From positions 11,736,944-11,800,943 of the forward strand of contig VZDJ01006585.1 of the NCBI GenBank assembly GCA_008694505.1: a stretch of DNA of 64,000 nucleotides, given 5' to 3'. The number at the start of each line of letters is the position of its first letter. Positions within the stretch are counted from its first letter, which is position 1. The notes under the pieces were generated by a model. The model was not told where the DNA came from. It did not search any database and was given only the letters and a program-made list of their open reading frames with translations. Positions 1 through 13,182 of this stretch are shown piece by piece. Origin of the DNA: Cyanoderma ruficeps (lineage: Eukaryota > Chordata > Aves > Passeriformes > Timaliidae). The position numbers were made by a program, and so were the translations under genes.

Positions 1-3000
1 TTTTTTTGGCAGACTGCTTTCTTGACTAGGTGATCTTTTCTGTCTTCTGCCAGAGAAAAATAAGAAGATATTAAAATACAAGAAAGGAGAGACAGGAAAA
101 GAGAAAGCCATTTTAGTTTAGTAAACATTCCCATATTGTTTTAAATCACGACTCTTGAAGATGACTTGTCCATGACACATGATTCAGAACCTTCTTCAAA
201 TTTTACATGGGAAAAACTTAAACCTATGTGTGCTGTTACAGTGAACAGAGTTATATTGTGGGATTCAGAAAATCTGTATTCTGCTCCTGATGCTGCCCTT
301 GACCTAAAAGGTGATTCTGGTTGTGACACTCCACTTGACTCTGACTCACTTTCACAGTACATAAAATAATCACATTCTTATTCATGTACTTCTAGATTTC
401 TTATTCATGTACTTCTCTTGGTGCAAATCCCAAGAGAAAGCTACACATATTGTTACCATTGTCTTGTTCCTTTCACTAATATTAACAGCAATTATTTTAA
501 CCTGCCTTGGCTGACACAACTTTTAAATCAAGATAATGAAACATCTTTTAAAAATGGACACCCATGATGAAAATTTATATTTGTCATTGTTCAATGTTAA
601 GCTAATGTGAAAATATAACCATAACATTGCTGTCAGTTTAAGGATCTTATGTGTGTCTTTACTTAACCTCGACAGCAGTGTAGTTTCCCCTTCATATGCA
701 TCATTCCATTCTAAGTCTAAAAATTCTGAGTAATACAAGAGTCATATACATGCCATCCAATGATGGAACTAAAATCTTCTACAAAAATACATCTTTGGAC
801 AACTTCATATACTGATCACTCACTCAACAATACTACCACTACCAAGAAAATAATCACTGCTAACAAATGTACCAAGAGACTGAAAGTCAACCCCCTGTTA
901 ACTTCCACAAATACTCGGTGGATTAGCTTTACTCTTGGAAAACTAAGACTAGGCCTATCCCAAACAATATTTTAAACAAACTTTAGGAGTTAAAAGTATT
1001 CTCTAGAGGTTTTTTCTGCACTCACCTTCTTTGTAAACTAGCAAATTTTAATAATATAGACACGGGTCACTCCATAACAGTTGGCCTCTTTGGCATCAGG
1101 AATCCCAGGCACATTTAATTTCCTAGTGCAATCCTTGCCAAGAAGCTCTTACATTAAATAATCTAATTTTTATTCCAGCTTGAGCCAAAAAGAAAGCAAA
1201 TGATTTTATTTAGTTAAAGTTTGCTGCAGCTAACTGGCTGCTTCCTAATCTTCTGACTGTCCTTTAACTAAAAGACAACTTGATGTGCAAACATTTAGGA
1301 ATGCCTTGGATACTACCTAGTAGGTGTAACATCTTCACATCTGACATATCCACTCACAAACTTACAATAATCTGTTAGTGCAATTGAATCAAATGATGCA
1401 CTTTACAAGGCCTACTCTTTTTTAAATACCCAGTCTGAAACACGTTTCATCAAGTCCATAAGCTGTAGCTGGCTTCCCTTTAATATAAAAGTTCCCTTTC
1501 TAGCAGTACAAGGAATCTCAGAAAAAAAGAAAAAGTCAGAATCAATCTTGTTGCTTCAGAAAGATGTCGGCCACTTTTAATGATTAAAAGTTTATTGCAC
1601 ATGGCCCAGCCTAGTGGTAAATCTGCTTTATTATGCTACCACTGTATCTTACAGGTAAATTTGTAGCTTTTTAATATAACAGTTTTGGCTTGGGACTACT
1701 CATTTGTAGCACATGGTGACTCTTAACAAAAATGTGTCCTTCCATGGTATTGAAATGTAAGTGGATTTAAAAAACAGGTGAGTGGTGGTCTTCATGAACT
1801 GAAGGTGCAGTAGTTTACATCTCATTGAAATGACATGTACACAGATTAATAACTGATGTATTATTAATACGTATTTATTTCCTCTGCTGTATTCAGTTTT
1901 ATAGCAGGATGCATAATTAATGTACTATTTTAATCATGCTACAATAACAGAAGTCTCACAAAAGCAATACACAACTGTTTTTGTGCAGTTAGGGATGTCT
2001 AGTGGGAAGCATTTTCATGTCAACTATAAATAAATAATTAGAAAGATAAACAAAATGCATGTCATTGGCATTATTAAGGCAAAAGGTCTTTCTATAGTTT
2101 TGTTAAATATCAACAAGAGACACTATGAGGTTTTGTTTCTGCTGTTTGTTTTTAAAAAAAACATTTGAAAGAGAATGGATTGGATAAACTCAGCCACTGA
2201 ATTACTGCCATGGCCTTCTTATAAGGTTTGATGTGCCTCAGTGGTTTATTTCTCATAAGCTGCTCACCCAGCAATGGGGAAAGCAAACTGACAAGAAAAA
2301 TGGTTGGTAGAGGGAAAAAAGGGGGGGTGGACGAAAACATTGATTTCTCTAAATGGAGCATGCTAGTCTACACGCTCTAAGAACAAAATGCAAGGGTAAA
2401 CAAGAAGAAGCACTAGCCCCAGGACTGGCTGTAACTGTAACTCATGGTAAAGCAAATGCAAACTTTTGGCATCTTTCTATGAAGACTGCTGTGCTTCTGT
2501 CCTTGTAACATGACACTTCTGTAAAGATCAGCACTGAAGTTTAGTTATGCATCCCCAAACTGAAATGCTGCACTGCTTTCAACTGTTATTCCCCATTCTC
2601 TACTGCTATTATGTAATTAATTTTTTTTTAAATAATGACCAGATTATATAAATGCATCTACTTAGCATCAACTGTATAATTACCATATGATAAGAAATCT
2701 CTCTAGTAACAACAACAGATTGGAATTTTTTAATCTTCTTAATTGTATAGGTTATTATTAAAAAAAAAAATCCAACAATAGCATTCTAATACATTAAAGT
2801 GACATTAGCAAGGTCCTTTAAAATCTCAAACCAGCAGATCTTTTGTCCTTCCCAAAAGTAGTAACTCTTAGAATTAGAAAATACTCTGCTTGCTTTGTGT
2901 ATGAGATACTGATATCTCTGTTTCTTTCCATATTCTGTATTCATTATGGCTGTTTGGATATTTACTTAAGTGCATGACACAGCAAGCGTAACACAAAAAT

Positions 3001-4989
3001 GAGTGTTGGTTCCAGTGGACAGATGTGGCAATGTTCATGTCCGTGACATAGTCTCAGCAAGGGTAAAAAGGCCACAGGGCTCCTATATTAATGACTGACA
3101 AGAAATGTCTGTTGATCATAGAATATAACATGGGCAGTGCATCTGGCAGTTGTATGTATTTCTTTACACAGAGATGGTGATTCTGGTTAAGGGACAATAA
3201 AATGATAACCAAGAAGTCAAACTGAATCCCTCCAAAGACAGTAAAGCCTGGAAAGACATCACAGAAATAAAGAAGAGAAAGATTGTTTTGGGAGTAAGCA
3301 TGAAGTAACAGGATAAATCCCAGCTTTGGCGTAGCACAGCTTCATGCATTTCTTTACAATCAGCTGTGCCAAACACACAAATATCTGTATTTTTCACTTC
3401 AACCATAAGTTGTCAGGTTTGAACATTGAATTTCAGTGGCCAGGTACATAATGTCTTTTACTATTATCTTGGTATTCATTTTCTGTTCTCCATGATTTTC
3501 CATTGTGTCCATCATTCATGAACTTTTAAATTCCCCTCAAGCCTTTAATCTCCACTCGTAAAATATGAATTTTCTTTTAGCTTATATATTTCTTTTTAAA
3601 TGCTAAAGTTTCTTATTCTGATGGTCATGTCTGCTGCCATAATCAGTTGACAACAGAATGCATATTATTATTCAGTTTTTTTGTTCAGTTTTTAAACAAG
3701 AATTTTTCTTGGATTACTTGCATGGAATGGGATGGAAGGATATAAGATTTTAAAGAGAAAGCTTCCAAAGATATACTTTTGAGAAAAAGTAGTATCACTT
3801 GGGACTGCCTGCATTTGGGATGGTTAAAAAGAATCAACTAAAAGTATGAAGTTAATGGAAAAAAATTAAAACACATTAAGCTATATGTAGATGCTCTCAT
3901 TCTGAATTAAAATGCCTTTATTGTTTTGTAGTTTAATCCTCCCTTAAGCACTCCACTTTTAAATAAGTTTCCATATAGGGGCTTAATGGTCCTTAATTTT
4001 GCTGCATTAACTTCATATTTTAGTTGTTCTCCCCCAGAATTGCCATGAGATATCTATCACATTTGCTTGGTGACTGCACAGTTAGGAACATAGAAAGCAT
4101 GTCTAAGTGCTGCCATTTATAACAGCATTAATTTGCACCTCAAAACTATTAACACAGTAATATTAATGCAAAATTAAGGACCCTTTAAAGCTTTTTTCAG
4201 AACCTGTACAACTTCTTTAAACATTTCTCTTCAAGAGACGATCTTAAAACATTCTGCAAAAACTGAAAATATCGTTGTTTTGATTCTTCTGAGGGAAGCA
4301 ACAAAATTCAGGGTGAAACCTATAAGGGAACTTTGCATCATTCAGATCTTCCCAAGGTTTTCACTTCCTGGGCAAATGCTCCAAAAAGAAAGACACATGA
4401 CTTTACATTCTAAATGTGTTCTGAATGAAACTGGCTGTGGTCACAATTACTTGCAGCTAAATTCACTGCTGCTTCTGTGTTCAGTGCCTTTGCACAGCAC
4501 CAATCCAGACCAGCTACCCATGGGATTTCAGCACAAGGATGCTTACTCTGTAAATCTAAATAGGATAAAGTGCAAGTTGGACTGACCTTCCAAAATAGAA
4601 ATGCTTCCAAAAAACTCAAAATTCCTTATGCTCACTTGGAAATTCGAAAAACAGAAACTTACACTACCAAATGTCTAATTAAGATGAAAAGCATGAAATA
4701 TGTTAACTAGTGTGAGTAAAATGGCTCCTAAATTGTGGAGAAGCTGATGATGGTATAGAGATGCTTTCCAGGCTTAGTGAAAGAGAGTCCAGATTGAAAG
4801 AACAGTGCATTCTGGCATAATTAGATCTCTCTCAGATTGTCTTTCAGGGAAAAGAAAAGAAATAAGGTGTTCAGTTCTACAACCCAATGACAAGAACTAG
4901 CTGATATAATTGGCAGTGTCACCAGCAATTTCTGACCCATGAGCTGGCTGATCTGGGAATTGTGAGGCAGAGATGAGATAGGACAAAAT
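1..4989. other. AT-rich sequence, no gene seen
   Basis: This stretch is AT-rich with stop codons in all frames and only short open frames that look like chance. No exon with convincing splice sites, no RNA gene and no recognisable transposon was found. It contains a short tandem duplication at 375-416. It is probably intergenic or intronic. Conserved regulatory elements could be hidden here but cannot be seen without a cross-species alignment. Confidence 0.6.
375..416. repeat. Short tandem duplication, 23-bp period
   Basis: A 17-base block beginning CTTATTCATGTACTTCT at 377 is repeated exactly at 400, giving two head-to-tail copies with a 23-base period. It looks like a local slippage duplication. 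No function is implied. Confidence 0.8.
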
Positions 4990-4994
4990 TTAGT

Positions 4995-5025
4995 CCCCCC
5001 CCCAAAAANAAAAAAAAAAAAAAAA
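4995..5025. repeat. C9/A homopolymer run with one N
   Basis: A run of nine C is followed directly by a long A run with a single N at 5009. A lone N inside a homopolymer is typical of an unresolved length or a gap collapsed in assembly, so the true length here is unknown. Confidence 0.85.
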
Positions 5026-8000
5026 TAGAACAGGAAGCAAACACATTAAAAGAAATGTGGGTTTGTTTTGGGGGAGCAGGGCTGAGACTATTGAAAGGAA
5101 AAAAAAAAAGATTGCCTTAGATATGCAGAGGGCAGCAAAAAGAAGAAAGATAACAGTAAGATTATGGTCCCAGTAGGCAGGTGGGGTAGTGAAGTTGTAA
5201 ATGGAGACAGAAGGGAGGCAGAGGAGAGGGACTGAGGGGAGAGATAAGAAATGGTTTATGTTACAACAAATATAAATGTCATGTACTTCTCTTCCCCCCT
5301 TGCAGTTTAACAAGTGTTCTGAACTACAAGAAACATGGATGGTATCAGGAAGGTAAGGTCTTCCCAAGGGACTACTGACATAGTAGGATTATTTCTTTTA
5401 CCTCCCCAGCACAGACAAGTGCACTTCTATAAACAATGTTCTGCTCTTAAATCATCTAATTCACACTTTAATAATTCAGAGGTTTCAGAAGATATTTACC
5501 CAAGAAATATTTACTCTAGATGCTGAACTAAAAAATAAAATAACATAAAAAAACCATAAAAAAACAAGGATAGAAGCATTTTCAGCTTCAAAGTTATGAA
5601 TGGGAAGTAAACAGATATGTCACTTCAGATGTACTGCATGAATGCGTAAGAATGATAGAAATATGTACCTATACATACAAAAACCATTTTTTGTATTTGT
5701 TGAACATTTTTTAACTGAATGCTCAAGTGTATGCAAAAGCAGTTTAATCTGCCCTTTCCCCCTTCCTCTTTCACTCTGAGCTCTTCCTGCACTCTTCCTG
5801 ACCTGCAGGTACCAGAGTTCATCTGACACCACAGAAAGCATATTTAGCTTGTTCAGCCACAAGAAAAGTACTTACTACTTTTTAGTATGGTTTGTTATCT
5901 GTGCACCTGACAAGAAGCAATAGCTCACGGAAGTGAGACAGAGCAGAGGATGGGGACTTGAACCTAGGGCTGAGGGAGAAGGTACTTCAAGATTTTGCTA
6001 GTTTATTCATCTGGGGACCCTCAGCAGAAAGAGTCTTTTCTATTCTTTTCTGTAAGTGTCAAATGAGTGTTTGCAGTTCTGTGTTTGCACAGTTTAACTC
6101 TGTTTTTCCCCATTATAATTTTTTTCAGTTAGTCCAGAGTTGATCCATATGTGTGATGTAGTACATTTGTGCACCATTTATAGATTTCATTATGGTTCTA
6201 TGCTGTGTTTCAAATAAAGGTGAAATGTGAAGGATATTACTAGGTAGTTCTCAGTTCTCAAAACTGTCCTGTTGTTTTCCTTCTATTACTATTTCACAGG
6301 GTTTTTTTTTCCTTTCTCTTATTTCAAAATCCAATAGCACAATCAGTGTGTAAAGTTAGTATAGCTGAAATGAACATTTCTGTTATGCTTCTTGTTATAG
6401 TGATAGTTTTGTCTCCACTGATATTTTCTAGTAAGCAAGCAGAGAAAAACAAACCCGGTTTTTAAACTGCACCATGTAAAAATCAATCAAGAAGACAATA
6501 ATGCTTCTGATGTTTGGAAAATGAAATCACCTATATCTGGAATTATTGTGTACTTACTGCATACACAGAACCATCAGTCTTTCTCTTAACTTTCAATAGC
6601 TTCCCCCTCCCCAGCCCTTACAGCATTTTTGCCTAAGAGTGGTTCTGTTAACATCCTTGATGTACTGGGAAATTTATCAAGATGAGATCATACACAAGCA
6701 TCACTCATTATGTTGCTTTAAGTAAGGGGATATCATCTACCATTCAAAATATTTTATCCTCAAATAAAGCCGGTTCCTAAGTGTCTTGTGAAAAAATGCA
6801 ATCCACTATAACTGAAAGGGAAGTACTGGAATCATGCAACATGCAAAACTGGCAGAGCAAAACTGGGACAGGATGAAGTTACCTTGAATACTCTAATGAC
6901 TGTCATCATTTGCAACACAAATCTCTCCTGCCCATAAGAGATTTCATTTTTAAATACTAAGAAGTTCACTCATGGGCGAGATCTCTTCATTTTGACCATG
7001 CTTCTATGTTCCTCCAAGATTCCATGCTCATTCAAGCACAGCGCAGCTATGGCAGAAATGGAGCTTATTTTTCTTTAGGAATATGTCTGGTCCCATGTCT
7101 GCTTAAAGTCATCTGTCACTCACAAACCTATGTGGTGATACTCTAAATTTTTGAAAAAAATCCCATCCTTTTAAAAAACACACTGTTAAAGAACCATATG
7201 AACATTGGACATTCAGGATTATTACCAGAATGTATCCAAATAGAAATTTCAGAAAAAAGAAACTATCATGTTTGAAATGAATGACAAAAATATATTGCCA
7301 AGTTCCAACCTCCTACTGCCCACAGAGAATCATCCTATCCAATGTATTCCTTCCCAGGGGTCAGGGTCATGAGCACCTCAACAAAAGTTAGACTAAAAGT
7401 TGGACTAGACTTTTCCCACAGTTAATGGAAGCAGGTACCAAGATATTATGTCGCTGAAAGCCTAAATTCCTACCTGTTAAACAGGTTAGATGTCTGTATC
7501 CTGCCCTCTCCTAAAAAATCAATTCCAAATTCAATGAGATTTAATACCTTTTGCAAGACTTCAGACTACCTCTTAAATTCGGTTATTGCCCACACATAAG
7601 CTGACATCTGAGAAGGGATCAGACAGATATCTCCCAGAGACATTGTCTACACCAAAGCATGCAGCAAAATTATTCTGTATTTAGTTCTAAAGTTGATTAT
7701 TTAAACTATGTTATGTCCCTGGTAGTTGTAATTCATTTGGAAAGGAGTTCAGTTAAACGAAATCAACGCAATTTTTATTCTGAATGAACATCTATATAAA
7801 GACTTAATTAGGTTTAAGTAATATACTTTAAATTTGTTTTTACAGATTAATTTTCCTGAAAATGACCATGTAAATAAGCTTCCAGTGAACTAAATGTAGT
7901 TTCAGTAAATTATTACCAAAAACTGATTCCATTTCAAACAGGGACTGTGCTCTGGCATGTATTTTCTTGCTAAACTTTGACTATCAGGACATATCACAGA

Positions 8001-8462
8001 GAAAACAAGGCAGTAATCCTTTTAAATGTCACTAGTAAACTGGCTTTTTTTTTTTAATGAAGTGGTATTGTTTTTAAAGGACTAGTTATTTAAAATAATG
8101 TTTTAGAAGAACTATCACAACAAAAGGAGATGTGTACATTTTTGCATCTGCTATTATTTTTTTTTTATGTTGTAAAATGGTCTCTAGACAATAAATGAGG
8201 AACATTATCAGACAGCCCTGCATAGCAAAGGCCTTATTCCAGTTCATCCTTACCTTGTTAAAGTAGCAAAAAGCCAGACCCAGAAGAAAAACAAAGCTAA
8301 ACCTGGCTATACTTGGGCAGAGGCATTTTGAACATGGAGCCTTAATTTAAATTAATTTAATTTAAACTGAGTGTGCTAATATTTAGAGAAATCCATCAAT
8401 ATTTAAAATAATAATCTACAGTTTATTTCCTTAGAAAGAAGCAAGGATACTGTATCCTAATA
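5026..8462. other. AT-rich sequence, no gene seen
   Basis: Apart from a weak MIR-like match near 5.9 kb, I see no gene or known repeat in this stretch. Purine-rich tracts around 5.1-5.3 kb create a long open frame on the minus strand, but that is a composition effect. There are no credible coding signals. Confidence 0.55.
5912..5985 (-). repeat. Possible MIR SINE fragment
   Basis: The sequence GGAAGTGAGACAGAGCAGAG followed by GGACTTGAACCTAGGGCTGA resembles the reverse complement of the MIR core, whose typical form reads AAGTGGCAGAGCCGGGATTC then GAACCCAGG. The match is short and diverged, so this is a tentative call. Confidence 0.4.
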
Positions 8463-8504
8463 AAAACAAACAAACAAAACCAAACAAACAAACAAACAAA
8501 AAAA
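8463..8504. repeat. (CAAA)n simple repeat
   Basis: A run of CAAA units with a few interruptions, ending in a short A run. This is a simple repeat with no other content. Confidence 0.85.
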
Positions 8505-11500
8505 GAGGATGTGATTCCTCACACATTTAAGAATTGTTTCTTGGTCTGCATGGGAGCCTCATAACCTCACTCTTTTGGAAGCAGAAGAGGGTAATATGGC
8601 CTCCATATCCAATAGTATTGTAGCTTTCTAAGTTTAATTTGAGGCAATTCTTACCTCACTTTCCCAAAATGTAAACTGTGGCTACCTACTGAATTCCTCT
8701 AGAAAGTACTCTCAGATTTATGGTTGAAAAGCATGTAAGAAAGAGACAATACTGTAGCATTATTATAGTAATAAGGATGAAACACTGACACAATGACATA
8801 ACCAACAGATATGTGTTCAAACTTCTAGCACAGGCAAAAATCTTGTACAACAATAAACAGTGAAAACATATATTTAAAGTAGAAGTCTAAAATCAGAAAA
8901 CTTCTTACTTGTCTGAAAAGCAATGAACTTAATACTTCGAGATGTCAACAAAATGTGTTATAGAAAAGCTTAAAAGGGAAAGGGACCCGGGGGTTAAGGA
9001 AATTATGTTCCCGTCACATGAATGGATGATAAATATATTAATAGTACAACATTCACCTCCAACTGACTGCTTGGAAACTGATGAAACATTATAAACACAA
9101 AGGTCACTGCAGCCAAGAAATGAGGTGGATTCCCAAGATGGAGTCACTGAACACAAAAAACCCTCAGTAGTGAAATAAAGAGCTGTAACATAAAACTTCT
9201 CTCAAAATAATTGTCTTTTTTGCTGGGCTGGCTTTATTCAAACCAAACTACAGGCAGAATTACGTGTATAGGGCAAAGGCTAGGATGCTTAATGACATCA
9301 GCTGCTGTGAGGAGAGAGAGTTCAGCACTTTCAATCCTTCACCACCACAAAACAACTGTCAGACAAGGAAAAGAAAATAATCAATTTGAACTCTAGAATA
9401 TTAACTTGAATTAAGCAGTTAGCAGTAGTATAATGCGTATTATCGCAGGTTTAGTGCTATGAGCACCTCCAGTGATTTCTAATAGCAAAGTCATAAGAGG
9501 ATCTTAGATATATATTTTTGCCCAAAAGAGCAGAGGTATCCTTCGCTTACAATAATGGATTTTTGGAGCTGCTTCCTTAAATCTTAAAGCTGCTAAAAAA
9601 TGTTTTCTACATTACTTTATTCTACATTAGTCTATATTTTTTTTCTTTATTTTTAAGAAACACTAATATCCTTACATTAGTACTGTAAAACACACATTTC
9701 TCTGGGAAGAAAGAAAAGCCATCATCACCATGGTCCCTAGTCCTTCAACATCCATTATTACTTTTTGCATTACTTGATGATTGAGGACTTTGAGGGCAGG
9801 GGATGCAGACAGGAAAGTGGGATTAAATACACAGTTTCAGTTTCATTCCAAATTTATAGTAAAATTAATTTCCCTGTTCTCCTGGCCCACATCCACGAGT
9901 CTTCTCTAGAGCAGACTAGTGATTTGGCCTGGTTTACCCTCTGTCTGACCTACACCGTTTATGTCTGAAGCTCAGTAAGGAACAAGCTTTAGCAGCATTG
10001 CAATTACTGACACACACCCATAATATTTCTTCAACAAAAGCATATTCTATCATTTTCTCCTCCAATATTTCAAAACAGCCTATTCCTCTTTCTAAGCATG
10101 GTGTCACAATCCTTTGTCTGATCTATGACCTCTGTTTAAAAAAAAAAAAAACACGGCAGTTTTGGGTTTTTTTGTGTCACTCAAAAGTGAAATATTTATC
10201 TTTTTTTTTTTTTTTACATTTCTTCCCCTAAGCAGGAATTACTGAAGTTAACTGACACAACCTATAGCTTGTCACACAAAGTAGAGGAAAAAGCATGAAG
10301 GGACCTGTGGTGAAAACAATAGGTCTATGTGGAACACAATATAAGAGGCTGACACTGAAAACTGGATAACATTCATGTTTGTCAGTTGCAAACATAGAAG
10401 GAGAGAGACAAGTCCAAGGATGATAACTTAAAAAACCTTTAATTTAGCTTCTTCTAAGACCAAAGGTTAAAAGTAAGTTTGACACCTTGTTCTATTGCCT
10501 GTTCCCATCCTCAGGCAATAAATGAACCAATGAAATATAATAATGGGTCCCTCAGAGCCGTGACACTGCATCCCGTCAATTACACATCTCAGGAATACCA
10601 GATGTACTCTTATGGGGAATTTAAAATCACTAACACGTTTTAAAAAATACAGCAAACACAGCATTTTAAAGTGGCTTGAGTTATTCTCACACTTTTTTTT
10701 TCTTTAAAGATTTATCTGATTATCTGTATATCATGAAGTATTTATTTTCTTTCTAAATAATGCCTGTATGAAAATGTCTAAAAATATCTAGTACTCTCAC
10801 AGCTGCTCTTACAATGTGTTCATAGGTGTTTTCACTTTGTCACTGCTTTCCTTAGTTCACAGGTCCCTCTAGAAAGTAAATGAACTCTATATTGCTTTAT
10901 AGTTTTGACTGTGAATATCTCACACTCACTTTGTTTGAGAGTAAATGAATAAATAAAAACACCACTAAAGAACCTCTTGAAAGTAAACCCCATGTGATTT
11001 CTGAGCTAAGGAGATGAACTTGACTCTTTGATTTTGATTTAATGACAATTAATACAGACAGTCTTTCCTTTAAAATTTTCAATTGTGTAATGCCATGAAA
11101 ATTTAGATGTATATCTCTTTGAACTACATACGCAACAATTCTTATGAATGCTAATGAAATACAGTAATGAACCGCAATTCTTTCATGTTAAAACTTTTGC
11201 TTAGAGTGGTGTATAAACTCCCTGAATTAAGCTACAAAACACACATAGGAATTAAGCATTATTATTCCTGGCATACAAATAAGGGAACAGGCACTGCAAG
11301 ATTGGTTTGCAGAGTTTAATATGCAGGTTTCATTCCAGAAAGGTGTTATGGCAAGTAGTGAGATTTAAATATGTGCTTAAAATTTAACATGCCCTAAACA
11401 CCTTTCTGACTGAGTCCTAGGTGTGTGTCGGTGACAAAGCTCTAACACAAAATTTTGGCTGCCAGCCTTGAGCTCCCAGCCATTTGTGCAATGAAGGTAA

Positions 11501-12967
11501 AGCACTGGCTTAGTGTCTGCGTATGGTAAGCACAGATATTGTTCAGGAGGCAGTAAAAAGCATGAAAGGATAAAGTGTGGCTTATAAAAGTAAGCACCGG
11601 AGCTTCTCCTTGGTTTTGAAAACCAGTAATTCAGACTTCATCCAAAATCGTGTTCTCTCCCTCTGTTCTACATTTGTCTCCCTATTCTTCCCCTTTCCTT
11701 TTATTCTCTTTAAAAGCTGCTAACATCAGCTGCTTCTTTGTGGATTTTTCTTTTTGCTTCATTGCCTACAAATTGCTCTAAGCTCTTCATTCCCTATGAA
11801 CCTGTTCAGCTGGAGGAGAACAGCTGTACAGCAGGCTGTTCCTAGTACACCTCTGGAAAATGTATAGCAAAATGTTAACAAGACACACACACCAAAGTTT
11901 TTTTGCCTTCTGAAGATTTGAGTGGGGATATATATTTACGTATATTTAAACCTGTGTGCATCTAAGCAAATGTACAGTTGGGAAAGATAAATAATCATTA
12001 AAATACTAGATACATTTCTCCAGAGAGCCAAAAGTCTGACATTCTGACTCTTGATTTACATCCCCCAGGGTGTCAGAGGATGTCTAACCATGTCAACTGG
12101 AGTGGAAAAACACTGCATGTCAGCACAAGAAGGCCTGATCACTATAAAACAAATGTCTTTTTAGTTCCTTGCTGCCTTAATCCTCTCCTCCACACAAGAA
12201 AAACGTTCACTCAACTGACTCTCATTCTTCAACTTCTTACTTAGGTTCCAAAGATAATGAGCTCCAGTATATATTTTACTTCAAAAGATCGTTCTATTTT
12301 CAGAAAAAGCATGGTTGTTTTGTTTTTCTGGTTTTATTGAAGTAATTAAAAATATTAAGATGAGATTCTTTGTTACAATTCTCTAAATTAAAGACAAACT
12401 TCTGCAGAGTATGAGAGAGAGTATGTGAAGAGGAATAGTTTCGAGGTTTTTTTGAAATTCTCTAAAAGGATGCTTCTACTTGAAGAGAATCAACCCTGAG
12501 TTTCTGATCAAAAACTCAAAGAAGGAGATGGAAAATTTGCTACTGACTTCTAAGTGTTATGTCTAAAGAATGGGATTCCTTTTCCCAGACACAGACCTGC
12601 TACTTCAAACACTTAACATGTACAAGATAAATCATCATTTCTAATGGTGATGTTACTGCTGTGCTTTATGAGTCTACATGAAAATGCTGGATAAAACAAA
12701 CTACATTAAAGGAGCAACATCAATGACTGTAGTGGTGCTCTTAGTTTCCTTTAGAGAAGCTGGTTTCACATTTGCCAGATGTTTAAATATCTTCTTATAT
12801 ACTTCCTTAATGGAATCTTTAGTTAGAACAATGGAAGCTTAAGTTGGAACAATATCATGATGGCCTCAGAAGATTTGGTAGAAAAAGAAGTGCTGCCCTG
12901 AGTTTTTCTGTCTTTTGTCTTTCTGTAGAACTTTCACACGCAGCCTTGATGTAAATAATGTCTATTC
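8505..12967. other. AT-rich sequence, no gene seen
   Basis: No gene, RNA gene or clear transposon is visible. There are homopolymer runs near 10.14 and 10.2 kb and a small inverted repeat (ATTGCCTG ... CAGGCAAT) near 10.5 kb. Open frames here are short and lack exon signals. Confidence 0.6.
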
Positions 12968-13182
12968 TTGGAATGTTTACATACTTCTCCTGTGAGAGAA
13001 GAAATGATTGATATGATGTCCACCATCCAGGTTGAAGGGGTGGAGACCTGTGTAGCCAATCCCTTGACCTCTGTACATATCTATAAATACTGGAGCCAAA
13101 ATAAAATTACCTACAACAGCCGAGTCCTGAGCCTCTCTCGAGTGTTCCTAAATTGGGACACGCCCAGCTTCGCCCCACGACA
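12968..13182 (+). mobile_element. LTR-like block, probable solo LTR of an endogenous retrovirus
   Basis: This GC-richer block stands out from its surroundings. It has a TATA box (TATAAA at 13082-13087), a poly(A) signal (AATAAA at 13100-13105) and ends CCACGACA at 13182, so it has the order expected at the 3' half of a retroviral LTR ending in CA. The text after the poly(A) signal (CAGCCGAGTCCTGAGCCTCT) resembles avian LTR ends I recognise. The 5' limit is uncertain and I could not find a matching target-site duplication. No internal retroviral sequence is seen beside it. Confidence 0.55.

Noticed and set aside
4990..5367. 125-codon open frame on the minus strand
   Set aside because: It is built from purine-rich low-complexity sequence and the A homopolymer with N. 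There is no exon structure.
11247..11330. MIR-like text (ATTATTATTCC ... AAGGGAACAGGCACTG)
   Set aside because: It shares only the generic AAATAAGG-AAC part. The order of the rest does not follow MIR.
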